From Candidatus Villigracilaceae bacterium (GTDB lineage Bacteria > Chloroflexota > Anaerolineae > Anaerolineales > Villigracilaceae): a stretch of 64,000 nt of DNA. Made by a program: the position numbers and the translations under genes. The first letter of the stretch is position 1. Every line of letters starts with the position of its first letter. The notes under the pieces are model-generated. The model was not told the origin of the DNA. It ran no database searches and saw only the letters and a list, made by a program, of their open reading frames with translations. The stretch lies in NCBI GenBank assembly GCA_026645935.1, contig JAPKMP010000012.1:99425-163424 (forward strand), in the 5' to 3' direction. This document shows, piece after piece, positions 25,206-33,626 of this stretch.

Positions 25206-26600
25206 TCATCTAAAGTATTTATCCAATAACTGACGCGCGACGTCGGCGTACCCGCCGGTATTTTGAGCATCGCGGACAAATGTCAGCAGGTTGAAAGCCG
25301 CCGCTCGATTCCCCTGCGCGAGATGCGTGAGGGCGAGATGGATGTGCGCAGAATAAAACTCGGGCGCAATGTCAATGGCTTTCTTCAAGACCAGTTCGGC
25401 ATTGGCAAATCGCCCTGTGGATAGATAAACATAGCCGAGGGTATCCAATACAGCGGGATCGGTTGGCGCGAGTGCAAAGGCTTGCTGGGCGGCGGGTAAA
25501 CCGATCTCCTCGATCTGGATGGTATTCTCCGCACAAAAAACAGCGAGCAGGCGCAGGTATTCCGCTGAGTTTGGTTCAAGTTCCACAGCACGCTGATACG
25601 ATTCCAACGCAAGAACCAGGTCGCCAAGTTTGGCATACGCTTCGCCGACACCGGCCCGCCAGCGCGGATTTTCCGGTTCGATACCGGCCGCGAGTAGATA
25701 TTCCGCGAGCATTTGTTCGTACTTACCTTTACGACTCCAATACAACCCGCGCAACGCGCGAACACTGACAGAATTTCGATCCAGGGACAACGCCCGATCA
25801 AGTTCCGCGCTTCCATCCTGACCGGTCTGCTGTTTCGCCTCCCCAAGCCATGCCCAGGCCTCAGCATTGATGTCATTTATCCGAATCGCCTCTTCGAATG
25901 CCGCTGTGGCCAATTCCCAGTCCTGAACGAGACCAAAGGCTTGACCGATGATCACCCTTTGCATGGAAGGGTCGTCCTGTTGGCTTGATACTGCAAGGGC
26001 GGCACGTAAAGTCTGGACAGCTGAATCAACCTCCGGATTGAGAGTCGAGGCGCGGGTCAATTCGGGCAGTGCATCGTCGGGAGAGAGCAAGATCGATAAC
26101 ATGCCAAGTCGATACGCAGCATAGGCATCCGAAGAATCCAGTCGGGTTTGATTTTCTAGAGCGAGCCGCTCCGCCTCCCAATCCTTCTCTTCGCGATGTA
26201 TGAAAGCCAGCAGGCTGTACAACCCCGCTGATTCATGGCGTTCGACACCTTTGTTGCAAATAGGCGCAGCTGCTGACAAATTCCCGAGCTGTATATGAGA
26301 TGTGCAATACCAGATCCAGCCTTGTTCTGAGAAATCATCCCCCTTTTCGAAATAACCCACGGCTGCGGAAAACTCCCCCGCCTCCGCCCAGTTAATGCCC
26401 GCGCGTTCGAACAAATCCCTGCGCCAGGGTAAAAATCTTGCGGCATGGGCAAAGGATTCTGCGGCAATGGCGTAATTCCCCGCCCGCTCTGCCTGCTCTG
26501 CGCGATCGAGGCTGGAGTAGCCCCCAAGAAGCATCGAGACCACCGCCGAGGAGATGAGAAGAAAAACGATCCAATAGGTCGATCCGATCCGTCGCAACAT
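25206..26600 (-). CDS. TPR-repeat protein with N-terminal membrane anchor
   Basis: A 464-aa protein. One transmembrane helix at about residues 8-28 is followed by about ten tetratricopeptide repeats, e.g. NYAIAAESFAHAARFLPWRR, WELATAAFEEAIRINDINAE, DLVLALESYQRAVELEPNSA and NAELVLKKAIDIAPEFYSAH. It is a scaffold or assembly type protein facing one side of the membrane. ATG 26600 has TAGAAT 7 nt upstream and no SD. Its start is 50 bp from the divergent histidine-kinase-like gene. Confidence 0.85.
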   Translation of the reverse strand: MLRRIGSTYWIVFLLISSAVVSMLLGGYSSLDRAEQAERAGNYAIAAESFAHAARFLPWRRDLFERAGINWAEAGEFSAAVGYFEKGDDFSEQGWIWYCTSHIQLGNLSAAAPICNKGVERHESAGLYSLLAFIHREEKDWEAERLALENQTRLDSSDAYAAYRLGMLSILLSPDDALPELTRASTLNPEVDSAVQTLRAALAVSSQQDDPSMQRVIIGQAFGLVQDWELATAAFEEAIRINDINAEAWAWLGEAKQQTGQDGSAELDRALSLDRNSVSVRALRGLYWSRKGKYEQMLAEYLLAAGIEPENPRWRAGVGEAYAKLGDLVLALESYQRAVELEPNSAEYLRLLAVFCAENTIQIEEIGLPAAQQAFALAPTDPAVLDTLGYVYLSTGRFANAELVLKKAIDIAPEFYSAHIHLALTHLAQGNRAAAFNLLTFVRDAQNTGGYADVARQLLDKYFR

Positions 26601-26607
26601 GATTTCA

Positions 26608-26613
26608 ATTCTA
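26608..26613 (-). promoter_or_regulatory. -10 box of leaderless TPR-gene promoter
   Basis: TAGAAT on the minus strand, 7 nt before ATG 26600 with no SD. It shares a 50-bp divergent region with the box at 26636. Confidence 0.45.
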
Positions 26614-26635
26614 CGCGATAATCCGGGACTGGCAG

Positions 26636-26641
26636 TATAAT
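26636..26641 (+). promoter_or_regulatory. -10 box of leaderless histidine-kinase-like gene promoter
   Basis: TATAAT ends 9 nt before ATG 26651. The spacer CACCATCGA has no SD-like sequence. Confidence 0.5.
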
Positions 26642-26650
26642 CACCATCGA

Positions 26651-28993
26651 ATGAGCGACTTTATTCAATTGGTGTTGACGCAATTGACCGTCCCGCCAGG
26701 CGATTTGATCTATTACATCGTCCTGGTATTCGTGGTTGCCAGCGCCTTGCAGTCGGCGTTCAATCACTGGCGGGCGAGCGAATTTCCACAGTCGCGCCGC
26801 GCATTCATTGGGCTGGGAATATTGCTGTGCGCCCAGATTCTCATGTTTTTATTGAGCGGCCTGGGATGGCAGGAATTGCTGGATCCAAAATCCGTTCTCC
26901 CGCCTCTCGACCGCGCCTTTCTCGCTTTTGGCATCGTTTGGGTCACATGGCTGTACGCCTTCCCCGAACCCAACCGTCTGGCGGATGCCGCAGCGACATT
27001 GTTGAGCATGTTCATCATCACGGCGTTGGGGCTTAGTTTGATCTCATGGAATCAACAAATCGCCAATCCAGAGTCCGCGACCCTGAGTTACAACCTGACC
27101 ACCGATGACCTTGTCTGGCAGGTCGGTTCTCTTCTCCTTACCCTGTTGGGTATGGCAGTTCTCTTTATCCGCAAACCCGATGGCATGTGGTACGGTATCA
27201 TTTTGATGCTCCTTTGCTTTGCGGGCCATCTCGGACAATTGCTCATCGGATTGGAAGGCGATTACCCCGGTATTGTGCGGCTCGCATACATGGCGGCATT
27301 CCCGATTCTGCTGACCCTGCCCCAACGGTTTTCATCCATCCCAGGCGTGGAGGTTGCGCAACCTGTCAAACCGACAACCCGGAAACAGGATCTGACGGGA
27401 CGGCCGGAACGAAGAAGATACAGCACCGACCCGAAGACTTTCCACGCGCTGCTTGCAGTCGCCGCCGAGAATAATTCCACGAAGATGAGCCAGGCGATCA
27501 CGCGCGCCATCGCGCAGACCATGCTCGCAGACCTGTGCTTCATGATCTATCTAACAGACGAGAACAAGCAAATGGTCATCGCGGGTGGATATGATTTGAT
27601 CCGGGAGGAAAGCCTTGATGGAGGACCCCTTTCGAAAAATGCGATACCGATGCTGGCAAATTCGATCCAGCGCGGGCGGCCGTTGAGGCTCCCTGCCAGC
27701 AGCACATCGGCAGATATCAAGGGTCTCGCGGACATCCTCGGTTTGAGCAACCCCGGCCATATCCTTTATGTCCCCATTCTTACCCCGGATAAGGAAACTT
27801 TGGGAGGCATCCTTTTGCTTTCGCCATACTCCGACCGGACATGGAGCGCTGAAGATCAAGCCTTCCTTTCAAACATAGCCACTTCCCTGGTACCCATCAT
27901 CCAACGCAACCAGAGGGTTTCCAGGCTTGAAGAGGAGAACAGCCTCTCGAAGGCACAGGCGACAGACCTCGAGCGGCGAATCCGCGAGTTGACCAGCCAA
28001 CTCGAAACGGCTCGAAACGAGGCGGAGCAAAACCGCCCAGACGACATCGCTTCGCTAAGAGCCGCGCAGGAAGAGTCGCAATTCATTATCGAACATCTCC
28101 AAAATGAAAACGCCGAACTCCGCGCCGGGAAAAATCTGACTCCAAACCAGGCTGAACAAGAACTCAATGATACCCTGCTAGAAGTGGCGACCCTGCAAAA
28201 TCAGCTCGCAGAAGCAAGAATGAAACTGGATGAATTGGAAAAGGGACACATCGCAACGAAAAATACCGAGCAGGCGGAAGTGATCGCCTCGATATCGCAG
28301 GAATTACGCCAGCCGCTTTCCTCGATCGTCGGCTACACCGACCTGCTCCTGGGCGAATCGGTGGGCATTCTTGGCGCTCTGCAGAGAAAATTCGTCGACC
28401 GCATCAAGGTTTCGACAGAGCGAATCCGCAGTCTGACGGACGACATGATCCAGATCACGACCCTGGCAACCGATCTCAACGAACTCAAACCCGAATCGGT
28501 GGACCTTAATTCGATCATCGACAACGCCATGTCATATACGAGTTCGCAGATTCGCGAGAAGAATATTTCCATCCACCTCGAAGTGCCGAAATCGCCGACG
28601 TCCATCCACGCCGACCGCGAAGCGCTTCAACAGATCCTCATTCATCTCTTGCAAAATGCCGGGGCGGCGACTCCCTTCGAAGGGACGATCCGACTCAAGG
28701 TCCAGACACGAAGCGAGGATGGGATGGAGTACATCCTGATCCAGGTCACTGACATGGGCGGGGGAATCGCTCCCGAAGATCTGCCGCGGGTCTTTACCCG
28801 GCTCTATCGCGCCGACAACGTCCTTATCCAGGGCGTCGGTGATACCGGTGTGGGTTTATCCATCGCAAAGACTTTGACCGAGGCTCAGCAGGGCCGCATC
28901 TGGGTGGAAAGCAACATGGGTCAGGGCGCCACCTTCAGTGTGTTACTGCCGATCTCCGGCGAAAAACTTGCCGAAAAACAAAAAAGGAAATAG
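26651..28993 (+). CDS. 7TM-GAF histidine-kinase-like protein lacking the H-box histidine
   Basis: The 780-aa protein has seven predicted transmembrane segments (about residues 15-230), a GAF-type sensor domain (about 270-420), a long coiled coil (about 425-540), and HisKA plus HATPase domains. The H-box reads ASISQELRQPLSSIVGY: codon CAG at 28298-28300 gives Gln550 where the phospho-accepting His belongs. The ATPase part keeps LLQNAGAATP (N-box), VTDMGGGIAPEDL (G1) and GVGLSIAKTL (G2). It may therefore bind ATP and sense ligands without autophosphorylation, or phosphorylate through a partner. A LysM gene starts 3 bp after its stop. Confidence 0.85.
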   Translation: MSDFIQLVLTQLTVPPGDLIYYIVLVFVVASALQSAFNHWRASEFPQSRRAFIGLGILLCAQILMFLLSGLGWQELLDPKSVLPPLDRAFLAFGIVWVTWLYAFPEPNRLADAAATLLSMFIITALGLSLISWNQQIANPESATLSYNLTTDDLVWQVGSLLLTLLGMAVLFIRKPDGMWYGIILMLLCFAGHLGQLLIGLEGDYPGIVRLAYMAAFPILLTLPQRFSSIPGVEVAQPVKPTTRKQDLTGRPERRRYSTDPKTFHALLAVAAENNSTKMSQAITRAIAQTMLADLCFMIYLTDENKQMVIAGGYDLIREESLDGGPLSKNAIPMLANSIQRGRPLRLPASSTSADIKGLADILGLSNPGHILYVPILTPDKETLGGILLLSPYSDRTWSAEDQAFLSNIATSLVPIIQRNQRVSRLEEENSLSKAQATDLERRIRELTSQLETARNEAEQNRPDDIASLRAAQEESQFIIEHLQNENAELRAGKNLTPNQAEQELNDTLLEVATLQNQLAEARMKLDELEKGHIATKNTEQAEVIASISQELRQPLSSIVGYTDLLLGESVGILGALQRKFVDRIKVSTERIRSLTDDMIQITTLATDLNELKPESVDLNSIIDNAMSYTSSQIREKNISIHLEVPKSPTSIHADREALQQILIHLLQNAGAATPFEGTIRLKVQTRSEDGMEYILIQVTDMGGGIAPEDLPRVFTRLYRADNVLIQGVGDTGVGLSIAKTLTEAQQGRIWVESNMGQGATFSVLLPISGEKLAEKQKRK

Positions 28994-28996
28994 TTC

Positions 28997-29812
28997 ATGC
29001 GGAGTGTGCGCGAATTTGGGAATGCGCTGGTGGCAGCGTTCCTCTCCATCGGGTTGACTCTTGGCGCACTTTCAATTTCCCTTGTCGGGTTCGTCCCGGA
29101 AGAATCCGAAGTTTCGACCCTGACACCGATCCCTTCGCCGATTCCCGTCACGGCAACGAACACATTTCCACCGACTTCGACTTTGATTTCAACTATAACA
29201 TCATCGACATTTACAGCCACCAGCACGATCGCCCAATCCACAAATTGCCCCCCTCCAACCGGTTGGATACTCATTTACGTCCAACCGGGTGATACGCTCG
29301 AAAGCCTTGCCGCAAGATATGGAACAACCGGGGAGATCTTGAGAGGCGGGAACTGTCTGATCAGCAGCAGCCTGCTTCCCGGAACGCGCATCTTCGTTCC
29401 AAACCAGCCAACAAGCATCCCAGCGGCATGCACTCCCGGCGCTGCTGGCTGGATAAAAAATTATGTCGTGAAAGCGAACGATACGTTGTTCAGCATCGCT
29501 CTGGCATATTCAACCTCCCTGGATGCCCTTAAAAAGGTGAACTGCCGCAGGACCGAGGTCATCTTTGCAGGCGAGATCCTGTGGGTGCCAAATGTCACAC
29601 CACGGACCCCGACAAAGTCTGCGACAATTACTCAGAATATCACAGCGACTCCCGTATTCACCGAACCGGGAACGAGCCTGCCATTCACAGGCACGCCGAC
29701 CCTGACCCAAACGCCCATCCCGCCAACATCAACTCCATCTTCCACCGTGACGCCCATCCCAACCCAGACCGCCTCGCTGACACCGTCCCCGATTACCACT
29801 CCATCCCCATAA
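28997..29812 (+). CDS. LysM-domain cell-surface protein
   Basis: A 271-aa protein with an N-terminal hydrophobic signal/anchor (about residues 8-32), a Ser/Thr-rich linker, and two LysM domains: IYVQPGDTLESLAARYGTT (about 93-135) and YVVKANDTLFSIALAYSTS (about 155-197). A C-terminal tail follows that is almost entirely Thr, Pro and Ser. LysM domains bind peptidoglycan-type glycans. It lies just after the kinase-like gene and ahead of an LCP-family gene, suggesting a cell-envelope operon. Confidence 0.85.
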   Translation: MRSVREFGNALVAAFLSIGLTLGALSISLVGFVPEESEVSTLTPIPSPIPVTATNTFPPTSTLISTITSSTFTATSTIAQSTNCPPPTGWILIYVQPGDTLESLAARYGTTGEILRGGNCLISSSLLPGTRIFVPNQPTSIPAACTPGAAGWIKNYVVKANDTLFSIALAYSTSLDALKKVNCRRTEVIFAGEILWVPNVTPRTPTKSATITQNITATPVFTEPGTSLPFTGTPTLTQTPIPPTSTPSSTVTPIPTQTASLTPSPITTPSP

Positions 29813-29844
29813 CACGCACATTCCATAAACGTTCGAATACATCG

Positions 29845-31341
29845 ATGAAACCATCCACACTTATTACATCGACCGTCCTTGCGGCAGTGATATTTACCTC
29901 ATGCGCTCCGCCCGCCACCGAGCAGGCGCCTCTGCCGTTCGTCTTGATCACCCCAGCGGCGAATGCAAGCCCAACTCCAACGCCGTTCCAACCTTCGCTT
30001 GTTACTCCGACCTCCTCGTTACTTCTTGTAAATGATTCGAATCCTGAGCTGCCGGCGATCCTTCCGACCATAATCGTCCCGCCGACCGCTGCGCCTCCCG
30101 CCTCCCCGACAGCGACTGCGTCCTTCGAACAGTTATTTCCGACGCAGGCTGCCCCGCCGCCCGAAGTCCCATCGGTGGATCCCGCATCCCTGCCGCCGTT
30201 GACCAATAACGAGACCGTCAACTTTCTGCTCATCGGTTCAGACCGCAGACCTTATGGCTCGTCGCACCGCACGGATACCTTGCTCATCGCCCTTGTCTGG
30301 TATCGTGAAGGGCAGGTTTCACTGATCTCCATCCCACGCGATACCTGGCTTTACATTCCAACCGTCGGGATGCAGCGCATCAATACCGCCTACCAGAGCG
30401 GAATTTCCGGCGGCTACTCAGGCGGTGGTATGGGGTTATTGAAGGACACGATCCTGCAAAATTTCGGCATCCGCATCGATCATACAGCCATGGTCGAGTT
30501 CGACGGATTTCGCCGCATCGTGGATACCCTCGGCGGAATCGATGTCCCCGTCGCCTGTCCCTATACAGACTGGCGACTCATCTCTCCCGGCCTCGATGAG
30601 AATAACGAAAACAATTGGTGGCTGTACACAGTGGGACCCGGGCAGGTGCATATGGACGGAGATCTCGCGCTTTGGTACGCCCGTTCCCGTTCCAAATCCA
30701 ACGATTTCGACCGTGGTCGCCGACAACAGGAAGTCATCCGGACCCTTTTTCAAAAAGCGCTACAAACAAATACATTCAGCAAGATTCCCCAACTCTATAC
30801 CGATTTTTCAAGCACCGTGATAACTGACATGGGTCTGGGTGATATGTTGAATCTCGCGCCATACGCCATCAATTTCACCAACGCGGACATCCGCAGTTAT
30901 TACATCCGTCCTCCTTATGTCACTTCATGGATCACACCGGGCGGCGCGTCCGTTCTTTTACCGCAGGAGGAGGCGTTAAGGCAGTTATTGATCGAAGCGA
31001 CGACCCTCTCCACATACGCAACCGTCAGGGAAAATATCACGATCGAAGTGCAGAACGGCTCGCGCTTCGACACGATGGAAGCGCTGGCCGCCTCCCGCCT
31101 GAATTACGCCGGATACGAAACAACCACGGGAATTGCAGATAACAGGGATTATGTCAGTTCCGTTCTCGTGGACTACACGCCAGCACAGGACCAGAATGAA
31201 CGTCAGACCATCCTCAATGTCCTGGGAGCATACTACGCCAATATATTATCCATCCCGGACTCGAACAGCCGAGTGCAATATCGCGTTATCCTTGGCGCCG
31301 ATTATCAAGCGTGCTTTAAACCGGAGGACCTCACCCATTAA
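29845..31341 (+). CDS. LytR-CpsA-Psr (LCP) family lipoprotein
   Basis: The product is 498 aa from ATG 29845, with signal and lipobox FTSC followed by an about 100-residue Pro/Thr-rich linker. The LCP domain has LLIGSDRRPYGSSHRTDTL, SLISIPRDTWLYIP, RINTAYQSG and DFDRGRRQQEVIR, keeping the Arg/Asp residues that bind polyprenyl pyrophosphate. A LytR_C domain (ITIEVQNGSRFDTMEALAAS) ends it. LCP enzymes transfer glycopolymers from lipid carriers to the wall or proteins. An upstream in-frame region overlaps the LysM gene and was excluded. Lipid anchoring of an LCP enzyme is unusual, since most have a TM helix. Confidence 0.88.
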   Translation: MKPSTLITSTVLAAVIFTSCAPPATEQAPLPFVLITPAANASPTPTPFQPSLVTPTSSLLLVNDSNPELPAILPTIIVPPTAAPPASPTATASFEQLFPTQAAPPPEVPSVDPASLPPLTNNETVNFLLIGSDRRPYGSSHRTDTLLIALVWYREGQVSLISIPRDTWLYIPTVGMQRINTAYQSGISGGYSGGGMGLLKDTILQNFGIRIDHTAMVEFDGFRRIVDTLGGIDVPVACPYTDWRLISPGLDENNENNWWLYTVGPGQVHMDGDLALWYARSRSKSNDFDRGRRQQEVIRTLFQKALQTNTFSKIPQLYTDFSSTVITDMGLGDMLNLAPYAINFTNADIRSYYIRPPYVTSWITPGGASVLLPQEEALRQLLIEATTLSTYATVRENITIEVQNGSRFDTMEALAASRLNYAGYETTTGIADNRDYVSSVLVDYTPAQDQNERQTILNVLGAYYANILSIPDSNSRVQYRVILGADYQACFKPEDLTH

Positions 31342-31345
31342 TTCC

Positions 31346-31374
31346 TTGCAAAAGCGGAACGGCTGGACTATAAT
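31346..31374 (+). promoter_or_regulatory. Sigma-70 promoter of tRNA-Val
   Basis: TTGCAA (31346-31351), a 17-bp spacer and TATAAT (31369-31374) lie 15 bp before the first base of the tRNA. This is the best consensus promoter in the window. Confidence 0.8.
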
Positions 31375-31389
31375 CCCGCCCGTCACAAA

Positions 31390-31463
31390 GGGCGCATAGC
31401 TCAGTTGGTTAGAGCGCATCTATCACACAGATGAGGCCCGGGGTTCGAGTCCCTGTGCGCCCA
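31390..31463 (+). tRNA. tRNA-Val (anticodon CAC)
   Basis: Full cloverleaf: acceptor GGGCGCA / TGCGCCC, D stem GCTC/GAGC, anticodon stem CATCT/AGATG around loop ATCACAC (anticodon CAC, reading GUG), and T stem CGGGG/CCCTG with loop TTCGAGT. The 3' CCA is not encoded (ACAA follows). It has its own promoter and terminator. Confidence 0.95.
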
Positions 31464-31472
31464 CAAAAAAGA

Positions 31473-31498
31473 CGCCTCCTACGAGGCGGTTTTTTTTC
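31473..31498 (+). terminator. Terminator of tRNA-Val
   Basis: Stem CGCCTC / GAGGCG with loop CTAC, followed by GTTTTTTTT. An A run on the other side makes it potentially bidirectional. Confidence 0.85.
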
Positions 31499-31558
31499 GA
31501 AATGTGTAAGCAAACTATCAGAATCTATCATTATTGCGAAAAAAGCCCCGTCCTCTTT

Positions 31559-31564
31559 TATAAT
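31559..31564 (+). promoter_or_regulatory. -10 box of leaderless sigma-factor promoter
   Basis: TATAAT ends 8 nt before ATG 31573 and no SD is present. A TTGCGA lies upstream with a 19-bp spacer, longer than ideal. Confidence 0.5.
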
Positions 31565-31572
31565 CACGGTGT

Positions 31573-32211
31573 ATGACAAACCGCTCAAATGAAGCATGGC
31601 TTTCAGCCTTACGCAGCACAGGCGCACCCCACGAGGAAGCCCTGGCTGATTTACGCCTGGTCGTTCAAAAGGGACTTCCTTATGCCCTTTCCCGATGGTT
31701 ATCCTCCGACGATCCGCTCTTCCAGCCTCTCGTCGAGGAGGTGACACAGGAAACTCTCCTACGCGTCCTGGATCAGTTGAACACTTTCGAAGGGCGCAGT
31801 CTTTTCACCACCTGGGTTCATAAGATCGCCATTCGCATCGCCCTGACCGAACTCCGCCGCAAGCGCTGGCGCGATGCATCCCTCGACGAGTTGACTGAAA
31901 ACGAAGACGCTCCTCCGCCCCCCGGCCTGCTGGCCGACCCGCAAGCTTCCCCTGAAACTTCAGCCGAACGCAAGGACATGATCGTCCGGGTGAGGCGGAT
32001 TTTAGAAGAGGAGCTGACCCCCAAACAACGCGAAGCGCTTGTACTGCTCGGCTTGCAGGATGTGCCCATGGAAGAAGCCGCCCGCAAAATGAAGACCAAC
32101 CGCAACGCGCTCTATAAATTATTGCACGATGCCCGCCTGCGCCTGAAAAAGCGCCTCTCCCTCGAAGACCTATCCCCGCAGGATGTGCTGCTCGCTTTCG
32201 AACAAAAGTAA
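31573..32211 (+). CDS. ECF-type RNA polymerase sigma factor
   Basis: A 212-aa protein with region 2 (VEEVTQETLLRVLDQLNTFE, SLFTTWVHKIAIRIALTEL) and region 4 (LTPKQREALVLLGLQDVPME, KTNRNALYKLLHDARLRL), joined by a Pro-rich linker. Lengths fit an ECF sigma factor. The next gene, 33 bp downstream, encodes a zinc-motif protein that is probably its anti-sigma partner. The transcript looks leaderless. Confidence 0.88.
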   Translation: MTNRSNEAWLSALRSTGAPHEEALADLRLVVQKGLPYALSRWLSSDDPLFQPLVEEVTQETLLRVLDQLNTFEGRSLFTTWVHKIAIRIALTELRRKRWRDASLDELTENEDAPPPPGLLADPQASPETSAERKDMIVRVRRILEEELTPKQREALVLLGLQDVPMEEAARKMKTNRNALYKLLHDARLRLKKRLSLEDLSPQDVLLAFEQK

Positions 32212-32244
32212 GATTAACTTTATATTAATCGTCTCAGCCTTAGA

Positions 32245-32544
32245 ATGAACATAAAAAACCTGCTCCATCGAATCCGAAACCGCTCGTCCTCCCAGCCCGA
32301 GATGACCGACGAGGTTACACTCAAGTTCCTCCACGTGCTCGAACAGTTCAAGGAGGAGGAACTTTCCTGTGGAGAATTCTACGCAGTATTGGACGAATTC
32401 GTGGAAACCGAGATCAAGGGCGGAAGCGCCCATAAACTCACTCCGCTCATCCGCGAGCATCTGGGCATCTGCTCGGAATGCTGCGATGAATACGAAGCCT
32501 TGCTCGCCGTGGTCGAGCACACAAAAGAGGATGAAAAAAAATGA
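32245..32544 (+). CDS. Putative zinc-binding anti-sigma factor
   Basis: A 99-aa soluble protein. The motif HLGICSECCDEYEALL near residues 72-87 is an H-x3-C-x2-C element typical of zinc-binding anti-sigma (ZAS) domains. Here it sits near the C-terminus, and no transmembrane helix is present, so it would be a cytosolic ZAS-type regulator. It follows the sigma factor gene directly and is closed by a strong palindromic terminator. Confidence 0.7.
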   Translation: MNIKNLLHRIRNRSSSQPEMTDEVTLKFLHVLEQFKEEELSCGEFYAVLDEFVETEIKGGSAHKLTPLIREHLGICSECCDEYEALLAVVEHTKEDEKK

Positions 32545-32569
32545 CAGGCGATCGCCTGTCATTTTTTTT
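32541..32569. terminator. Perfect palindromic bidirectional terminator
   Basis: ATGACAGGCGA and its exact complement form a 22-nt palindrome (32541-32562), followed by TTTTTTT on the plus strand and preceded by AAAAAAA. It overlaps the anti-sigma stop and serves the convergent DUF1684 gene too. Confidence 0.85.
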
Positions 32570-33074
32570 ATCCGTGAAACAGCTTCTCGCCCGCCTGGAT
32601 GGGCACCCTTACCCTGTTCTCCACCGGGGTGATCGGACAGGACCACATCTCGTTGTATGCGCAATATGGATTATAGGCTAGATTGAAGTCGACAAGAAAT
32701 CGACCTCCCGGCAAAACCTCCGGCTCGAGATACCGCCCTGCCGGATACGTTTCCCGACCAGCCAGCGAATCGACAAAGGGAAGGAAATATCCGTGCTCGC
32801 TCCGAAAAATCGTCAACTCCACGGTCTCACCTTCGACAGAAAATGAAATCCTGCCGTAACGTTCATAGTGTTGAACTCCTCCGGTGGAAGTCTGCATATC
32901 GAACCCATCCTTGACAGAAAATTCCTCCACCTGCGCCTCGATGCGCAGTTGTTCATTTTCAGGGAAATAATTCAAGCCGTGAAAACCCGCTTTCTGCTCG
33001 CGGGTCAAGGGGCTTTGCGGGTGGCTGGCAAAGAATTCATCCTTCTCTGCACGGAATGCCTCAAGTTCGGTCAT
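32568..33074 (-). CDS. DUF1684 family protein
   Basis: The 168-aa product matches DUF1684 across its length: FRAEKDEFFASHPQSPLT, HYERYGRISFSVEGE, YPAGRYLEPE and DFNLAYNPYCAYNEMWSCP followed by ENRVRVPIQAGEK. This conserved block is highly characteristic. The biochemical function of the family is unknown. SD GGAGA precedes ATG 33074. Confidence 0.88.
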   Translation of the reverse strand: MTELEAFRAEKDEFFASHPQSPLTREQKAGFHGLNYFPENEQLRIEAQVEEFSVKDGFDMQTSTGGVQHYERYGRISFSVEGETVELTIFRSEHGYFLPFVDSLAGRETYPAGRYLEPEVLPGGRFLVDFNLAYNPYCAYNEMWSCPITPVENRVRVPIQAGEKLFHG

Positions 33075-33236
33075 CGTCTCTCCTATTTGTCATCCATTCT
33101 TCCTACCAGACAGGAACAACCGGGATTTTCTTACAATTCAATTTATTGAAGGTGGGTTGCAAAGTCATCGCAACACGAAAACGCCCTTGCAATTTCCATG
33201 CCTTTATGCTATTTTTAGCGGGGCAGAGGATTTCGG

Positions 33237-33626
33237 ATGAATTCCAAACAAAAGACAGTCATGATCATCGAAGACGAAGCGGACGCCGCGGAACTCTTCT
33301 CCGAAATGATGCGATTGAATGGTTTTCGAGTCATCAAAATGTTTTCCAGCGGTCCTGCCATCCCCATCATCAGCCAGGAAAAACCCGACGTAATACTTTT
33401 GGACATCATGATGCCCGACATTTCAGGCCTCGAAGTCCTGCGTTATATTCGCCGTGAACCCGAGCTTGCATCAATTCCCGTCATCATCCTTTCTGCCAAA
33501 AGCATGCCTGGCGACATTCGAACGGGGTTCGAAGCCGGCGCCTCCATGTACCTCACCAAACCGGTTGGGTTTCAAGACCTCAAGCAGGCGGTTGAGAAGG
33601 TGCTCGGCATTTCCGATCCGGAATGA
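33237..33626 (+). CDS. Stand-alone CheY-like response regulator receiver
   Basis: A 129-aa single receiver domain: acidic pocket E12-D13, phospho-acceptor D56 in DVILLDIMMPDISG, and K108 in YLTKPVG. No output domain. Its stop overlaps the ATG of thpR (ATGA). The cognate kinase is not adjacent. Confidence 0.9.
   Translation: MNSKQKTVMIIEDEADAAELFSEMMRLNGFRVIKMFSSGPAIPIISQEKPDVILLDIMMPDISGLEVLRYIRREPELASIPVIILSAKSMPGDIRTGFEAGASMYLTKPVGFQDLKQAVEKVLGISDPE

Noticed and set aside
32541..32562. HIP1 (GCGATCGC) cyanobacterial palindrome
   Set aside because: The core GGCGATCGCC is present once, inside a terminator stem, which explains the palindrome. No other sign of cyanobacteria.
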